From positions 1 to 8,889 of the forward strand of contig JBEKCP010000217.1 of assembly GCA_050014815.1 (NCBI GenBank): a stretch of 8,889 bases of DNA, read 5' to 3'. Under the pieces are notes generated by a model, which saw only the letters and a program-made list of their open reading frames with translations, did no database searches and had not been told where the DNA came from. The position numbers and the translations under genes were made by a program. The first letter of the stretch is position 1; the number at the start of each line of letters is the position of its first letter. This stretch comes from JBEKCP01 sp050014815 (lineage in GTDB: Bacteria; Planctomycetota; Planctomycetia; Pirellulales; Thermoguttaceae). Shown piece after piece: positions 5,260-8,889 of the stretch.

Positions 5260-6744
5260 GTGCATCAAGCACGAAATCCGAATATCGAAATCCGAAACAA
5301 ATCCAAAATGCGAAATTCGAAAGGGGTTCGTGCCTGTGCAGCCTTGCGATCCTTGCGACGCCTCGCCGTTTCGGTCATTCGCACCTTTGGTAATTTGAAT
5401 TTGTTTCGGATTTCGGATTTCGGATTTCGGATTTTCTCGGCCGGTGGGGCGATTCTCCTCCTGCTCCTGGTGCTCTTTGCGGCCCGGCCGCTCTCGGCCG
5501 CCAACCTGATCCCCACGCCCGAGTTCGCCGGCCACGAGATCCCCGAGGCCCAGCACCCGGCAGCCCGGTCGCAACAGAGCGAGTGGCTCGACGTGGCGGC
5601 CCTGGCGGCGGGCATTGCCCTGGCGTCCTACCTGGCCCTGGGGCGTCGATCGCGGCGCGGGCTGCTGCTGTTGGCCGTCGCGTCCGTCGCCTGGCTCGGC
5701 TTCTGGCGCAAAGGCTGCATCTGCCCGATCGGCGCGATCCAGAACGTCACGATGGGCCTGTTCGACCCCGGCTACGTTGTGCCGGCGGCGGTGGCGATGT
5801 TCTCGCTCCCGCTGGTGGCGACGCTCTTTTTCGGCCGGACGTTCTGCGCGGCCGTCTGCCCGCTGGGGGCCGTCCAGGAGTTGGCCGCCGTCCGGCCGGT
5901 CCGGGTGCCTCCGTGGCTCGATCAGGCGCTGGGACTCTTGGCCTACGTCTACCTGGGCGCCGCGGTCCTGTTTGCCGCCACCGGGTGCGGTTTCGTCATC
6001 TGCCGCTACGATCCGTTCGTCGGCTTGTTTCGGCTGAGCGCGGGCCTGGACATGCTGATCCTGACCGGAGGCTTTCTCGTGCTCGGCATGTTTGTCGGCC
6101 GGCCATACTGCCGCTACTTGTGCCCTTACGGAGCGATCCTCGGAGTGCTCTCCCGGCTGGCGCGGTGGCGCGTGCGGATCCCGCCGCAAGAGTGCATCCA
6201 ATGCCGCCTGTGTGAAGACGCGTGTCCGTACGGGGCGATCCGCCAGCCCACGGTAGCCCCGTCCAGCGATCGCCTCCGCCGTTGGCGGTGGCTGCTGACG
6301 ACATGGATCGTCCTCGTGCCCGGCCTGGTGGCCCTCGGGGCGGTCCTGGGGAGACAAATGGAGACGCCGCTGGCCCGCGTACACCCCACGATCCGGCTCG
6401 CCGAGCGGGTGTGGCTGGAGAACCAAGCGCTGGTCGAGGACACCACGGAGGCCAGCGAGGCGTTCCGCAACTCCGGCCAGCCGGCGGCGAAACTGTATGC
6501 CCAAGCCGGCCAGATCAGCCGCCAAATCGGCGCCGGCGGCGGCTGGCTGGGGGCCTGGGTGGGACTGGTGATCGGCCTGAAGCTGATCCACCTGGCGATC
6601 CGGCGACGGCGGACGGACTACCAGCCCGATCCGATCAATTGCGTCGCGTGCGGCCGCTGCTTCTGGTACTGTCCGAGCGAACAGGCTCGCCAGGGGTGGA
6701 TCCAGCAGCCTGCCGGTGAGAAAGAAACTCTCAAACTTGAATAG
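5260..6744 (+). CDS. NapH/NosR-like polytopic membrane iron-sulfur protein
   Basis: The frame gives 494 aa from a GTG at 5260 or 478 aa from the ATG at 5308 (residue 17), which I prefer; both starts lie in repeat element A and neither has a ribosome binding site. Residues 1 to about 59 are repeat-encoded. The original protein seems to begin near 60 with a membrane/signal segment (62-80). Further membrane segments: about 109-127, 133-149, 171-192, 222-242, 263-282, 346-364 and 427-446. Iron-sulfur motifs: GCICPIGA (C153, C155), CAAVCPLGA (C196, C200), CRYLCPYGA (C284, C288), CIQCRLCEDACP (312-323) and CVACGRCFWYCP (461-472). CxxxCP pairs plus ferredoxin motifs are the signature of NapH/NosR/RdxA proteins, which pass electrons between the quinone pool and the periplasm. 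No FMN domain as in NosR is present. With the polyferredoxin upstream it forms a NapGH-like pair. The stop TAG overlaps the edge of repeat element B. Confidence 0.85.
   Translation: MHQARNPNIEIRNKSKMRNSKGVRACAALRSLRRLAVSVIRTFGNLNLFRISDFGFRIFSAGGAILLLLLVLFAARPLSAANLIPTPEFAGHEIPEAQHPAARSQQSEWLDVAALAAGIALASYLALGRRSRRGLLLLAVASVAWLGFWRKGCICPIGAIQNVTMGLFDPGYVVPAAVAMFSLPLVATLFFGRTFCAAVCPLGAVQELAAVRPVRVPPWLDQALGLLAYVYLGAAVLFAATGCGFVICRYDPFVGLFRLSAGLDMLILTGGFLVLGMFVGRPYCRYLCPYGAILGVLSRLARWRVRIPPQECIQCRLCEDACPYGAIRQPTVAPSSDRLRRWRWLLTTWIVLVPGLVALGAVLGRQMETPLARVHPTIRLAERVWLENQALVEDTTEASEAFRNSGQPAAKLYAQAGQISRQIGAGGGWLGAWVGLVIGLKLIHLAIRRRRTDYQPDPINCVACGRCFWYCPSEQARQGWIQQPAGEKETLKLE
5269..5434 (+). repeat. 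MITE-like inverted-repeat element A (GAAATCC 7-mer arms)
   Basis: The left arm (5273-5307) and the right arm (5394-5428) match as inverted repeats at 31 of 35 positions. The arms are built of 7-bp units, GAAATCC on one side and CGGATTT (four copies, 5407-5434) on the other, and the left end is preceded by GCAC. The core holds a CCTTGCGA direct repeat (5342 and 5351) and GTTTCGGTCATT. It is AT-rich compared with the genes. No transposase is encoded. It spans the gap after the polyferredoxin gene and is translated as the N-terminus of the membrane protein (IEIRNKSKMRNSK and FRISDFGFRIF stretches). The expected right-end GTGC is missing, so that end is eroded or was fused to the gene. Confidence 0.85.
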
Positions 6745-6884
6745 CACGAAATCCGAAATCCGAAATCCGAAATCCCAAACAAATCCAAAGCACCAACAAA
6801 GCCAATGACCGAAACCCGCCCCCTTTGAGCATTTGATATTCGTATTTTGGATTTGTTTCGGATTTCGGATTTCGGATTTGGTGC
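6744..6884 (-). repeat. MITE-like inverted-repeat element B, homologous to A and in opposite orientation
   Basis: The left arm (6744-6789) is GCAC, four GAAATCC units, then a CAAACAAATCCAAA tail. The right arm (6846-6884) is its inverse with three units and ends in GGTGC. The 141-bp element is bounded by GCAC and GTGC. Read on the minus strand, its core shares CAAATCCAAAAT and GTTTCGGTCATT with element A in the same order, so the two are family members placed head-to-head. Element B overlaps the stop of the membrane iron-sulfur gene and ends 10 bp before the next ATG, filling practically the whole intergenic gap. Its stem could fold in the mRNA. No transposase or clear target duplication is visible. 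Confidence 0.85.
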
Positions 6885-6894
6885 TTGAGTACAA

Positions 6895-8838
6895 ATGATG
6901 CAAAACGCCCCGGACAAGACCGACATCCTTTACCGCATCGCCGCGCGGACGGCCATTGTGGCCGCCGTGTTCTCGCTGGTGATCGCCGCGATCTTACTTT
7001 ACGACTTCCACCGGCGGACGATGAAAGACCCCTTCGAGCACAAGGCCATCAAGGCGCTCCGCCTGGCGCTGGATGAGCGGCCGGACAATAAGGCCCTCCT
7101 GGCGGAATACCGCGCTATGGATGAGCAGGTCCGCACGGAGTTCTTCCGCCAACGGGCATTTGCCGCCGCGGGGGCCGCCCTGCTCTCGCTGGGCGTCGTC
7201 GTCATGCTGCTGGCCGCCAAGTCGGCCGCCACGATCCGGCGCAAGCTCCCCGCGCCCCAGCCGTTGGCCGCAAAGCGGGACTTCGACTCCCAGTGGAAGC
7301 CGATCGCCATGGGTGGAGTCGCCCTCCTGGCGGTGCTCCTGGCCTGGGCGTCGCTTTTCATCGGCTGGATATCGCCTCGTTGGCTGCCGCAGGAAGAGGC
7401 CGTCCAGGAACAGGTCCCCGCCCCGGGCGCCCGCCCCGGGCTGGCTACAGGAGAAGGGCCAACGTTGCCCGTCCGCAAGAAAGAGGAAGCCGTTTCGGAG
7501 CGCACGAGGCCGTCGCGCCGGGAAGGCCCCGAAGTTCCCAGCGAACGCATGGGCCCCCGTGAATCGCCGTCGGAGCGGGTACACAGGCCGAGGCCCACAG
7601 CGCCGGCCTACGTGGCGACGGACGAAGAGATTCGCACCGCCTGGCCGCGGTTCCGCGGCCCCGACGGCTCCGGCATCTCCCCCTACACGGACGTCCCCGA
7701 CGCCTGGGACGCCCCGGCCGGCAAGAATATCCTCTGGAAGACGCCCGTCCCGCTGCCCGGTTTCAACTCGCCGATCGTCTGCGGGTCCCGGGTGTTTGTC
7801 TCCGGGGCCAACGAGAACCAGCGGCAGGTCTTCTGTTTCGACGCCCTGTCGGGAGATCTCCTCTGGCAGCAAGACGCCCCCGCCACCTCGGCGAGCAAGA
7901 AACCGGTCAAGCTCAGCGGCGCCGATTTCGCTTCTTCGACGATGGCGACCGACGGCCGGCGGGTCTACGCCATCTTCGCCAACGGCGACCTTGCCGCCTT
8001 CGACTATGACGGAAACCTCGTCTGGTCCCAGAGTCTCGGGATCCCCGAGAGTTTCTACGGCCATGCCGCCTCGCTCCTGGTCTACAAGGAGATGTTGTTG
8101 GTGCCCATGGACCAGGGCGAGGCGAGGGCCGGCCGCTCGAAGCTCTTGGCGCTGGCCGCCGCCACCGGCAAGACCGTCTGGGAGAAAAGCCGGCCGGTGT
8201 CGAACTCCTGGACTACGCCGATCATCATCCACGCGGCCGGCCGCGACCAGGTCGTCACCGTGTCCAATCCCTGGGTCATCGCCTACGATCCGAAGGACGG
8301 GACCGAGCTTTGGCGGGTCGGCGGCCTGGACGGCGACGTGGCCCCCTCGCCCGTCTTCAACGGCAGCGTCGTGCTGGCCGCCGCCAACGATCATTACCCG
8401 CTCCTCGTCATCCGTCCGGACGGCCGAGGCGACGTCACCAAGACCCACGTCGTCTGGAAGTGGGACGACAACATCCCGGAGCTTTGCAGCCCCGTCGCCA
8501 CCGAGGCCGCCGCCTGCCTCTTGACCTCCGACGGCATGGTCACTTGCTACGATGTCCGGACGGGCGATAAGCGCTGGGAAACGGACTTGGGCGATCTCGT
8601 GAAGGCCCCCGGGAAAGACACCGGGAGTTTCCACGCCGAATCGTCGCCGAGCCTGGTCGGCAACCGCCTCTACGTGATCGGCAAGAATGGCAAGGGCCTG
8701 ATTCTCGAATTGGGAAAGGAAGGCTGCGAGAAGGTGGGCGCGACCGACCTGGGCGAGCCGTGCGTCAGCAGCCCCGCCTTCCAGAGCGGACGCATTTACC
8801 TCCGCGGCAAGAAGAACCTGTTCTGCATAGCAAAATGA
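6895..8838 (+). CDS. Membrane-anchored PQQ-like beta-propeller protein
   Basis: This is a 647-aa protein and the last gene of the operon. Three membrane segments lie at about 18-37, 89-107 and 137-159. The Arg/Lys-rich loop at 109-135 fits a cytoplasmic location, which places the N-terminus inside, a helical charged segment (about 40-88) outside, and the C-terminal body outside. A charged, Pro/Arg/Glu-rich linker (about 165-240, with recurring SER triplets) leads to the propeller, which opens with WPRFRGPDGSG (250-260) as in the first operon gene. Blades show the PQQ-like form: DALSGDLLW (316-324), YDGNLVW (371-377), AATGKTVWE (422-430), PKDGTELWR (466-474), VRTGDKRWE (554-562). Such propellers are usually non-enzymatic; PQQ binding is unproven. 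Tandem ATGs occur at 6895 and 6898 with no Shine-Dalgarno sequence. The linker DNA also has a CCGCCCCGGGC direct repeat (7419 and 7431), a sign of slippage-prone, weakly constrained sequence. Confidence 0.88.
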   Translation: MMQNAPDKTDILYRIAARTAIVAAVFSLVIAAILLYDFHRRTMKDPFEHKAIKALRLALDERPDNKALLAEYRAMDEQVRTEFFRQRAFAAAGAALLSLGVVVMLLAAKSAATIRRKLPAPQPLAAKRDFDSQWKPIAMGGVALLAVLLAWASLFIGWISPRWLPQEEAVQEQVPAPGARPGLATGEGPTLPVRKKEEAVSERTRPSRREGPEVPSERMGPRESPSERVHRPRPTAPAYVATDEEIRTAWPRFRGPDGSGISPYTDVPDAWDAPAGKNILWKTPVPLPGFNSPIVCGSRVFVSGANENQRQVFCFDALSGDLLWQQDAPATSASKKPVKLSGADFASSTMATDGRRVYAIFANGDLAAFDYDGNLVWSQSLGIPESFYGHAASLLVYKEMLLVPMDQGEARAGRSKLLALAAATGKTVWEKSRPVSNSWTTPIIIHAAGRDQVVTVSNPWVIAYDPKDGTELWRVGGLDGDVAPSPVFNGSVVLAAANDHYPLLVIRPDGRGDVTKTHVVWKWDDNIPELCSPVATEAAACLLTSDGMVTCYDVRTGDKRWETDLGDLVKAPGKDTGSFHAESSPSLVGNRLYVIGKNGKGLILELGKEGCEKVGATDLGEPCVSSPAFQSGRIYLRGKKNLFCIAK

Positions 8839-8861
8839 TCGAACGGAGGCTTGGGTCTAAT

Positions 8862-8887
8862 CCCCGCGACGCAGTCGCGGGGCTTTT
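8862..8887 (+). terminator. Intrinsic (Rho-independent) terminator of the operon
   Basis: A perfect 9-bp GC-rich stem, CCCCGCGAC (8862-8870) and GTCGCGGGG (8874-8882), with loop GCA is followed by CTTTT. It lies 23 bp after the stop of the last propeller gene and no further coding signal follows, so it most likely ends the six-gene transcript. Confidence 0.85.
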
Positions 8888-8889
8888 CC

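Noticed and set aside
6825..6848. Internal promoter in element B (TTGAGC followed by TATTTT)
   Set aside because: The spacer is only 12 bp, too short for a sigma70 promoter, and AT-rich repeat DNA throws up such words by chance.
4561..6903. A 780-codon open frame on the minus strand
   Set aside because: It is antisense to two clear iron-sulfur genes and passes through the tandem array and both inverted-repeat elements. Its sequence is rich in Arg, Gln, Asp and His with no domain, as expected from the complement of GC-rich genes.
6994..8634. A 546-codon open frame on the minus strand
   Set aside because: It is the antisense of the second PQQ-like propeller; no recognisable domain and shadow-like composition.

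Overview
The window is GC-rich and looks chromosomal. It most resembles a member of the Planctomycetota. Three things point there: PQQ-like beta-propellers with the WPxFRGPxG motif, weak or absent Shine-Dalgarno sequences, and AT-rich dispersed repeats built on a GAAATCC 7-mer that invade gene ends. The phylum call is inference from these traits; there is no rRNA or marker gene here.

Layout. Positions 1-198 hold little: perhaps the last codons of a plus-strand gene (1-60), then non-coding DNA. A minus-strand gene (199-1407) encodes a protein of three tandem RidA-fold domains related to the FkbO/Hyg5 (chorismatase-like) branch. A 265-bp divergent spacer (1408-1672) carries a good sigma70-like promoter in each direction, with three CCGATT repeats between them at 11-12 bp spacing. 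From 1673 to 8838 six plus-strand genes form one apparent operon: (1) an exported or anchored PQQ-like propeller; (2) an anchored NHL-type propeller; (3) a 99-aa Tat-type protein with four Cys; (4) a Tat-exported polyferredoxin with 17 Cys that could ligate four [4Fe-4S] clusters; (5) a polytopic NapH/NosR-like membrane iron-sulfur protein; (6) a second PQQ-like propeller held by three membrane segments. A perfect-stem intrinsic terminator closes the operon at 8862-8887.

How it may work. Genes 4 and 5 together have the architecture of NapGH quinol dehydrogenases: a Tat-exported four-cluster ferredoxin plus a membrane protein with CxxxCP motifs and cytoplasmic ferredoxin motifs. No haem-binding CxxCH motif, molybdopterin enzyme or copper reductase is encoded here. 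Instead the module is surrounded by three beta-propellers and a small Cys protein on the outer face of the membrane. I infer an extracytoplasmic electron-transfer complex whose terminal partner is not in the window; its substrate cannot be read from the sequence.

The most unusual DNA feature is that repeats occupy several gene boundaries of this operon. A palindromic repeat is translated inside gene 2. A 23-copy 8-bp tandem array writes the C-terminus of gene 3 and ends 10 bp before gene 4. Two related inverted-repeat elements in opposite orientation flank gene 5, one supplying its N-terminus and start codon, the other overlapping its stop codon and filling the spacer to gene 6.
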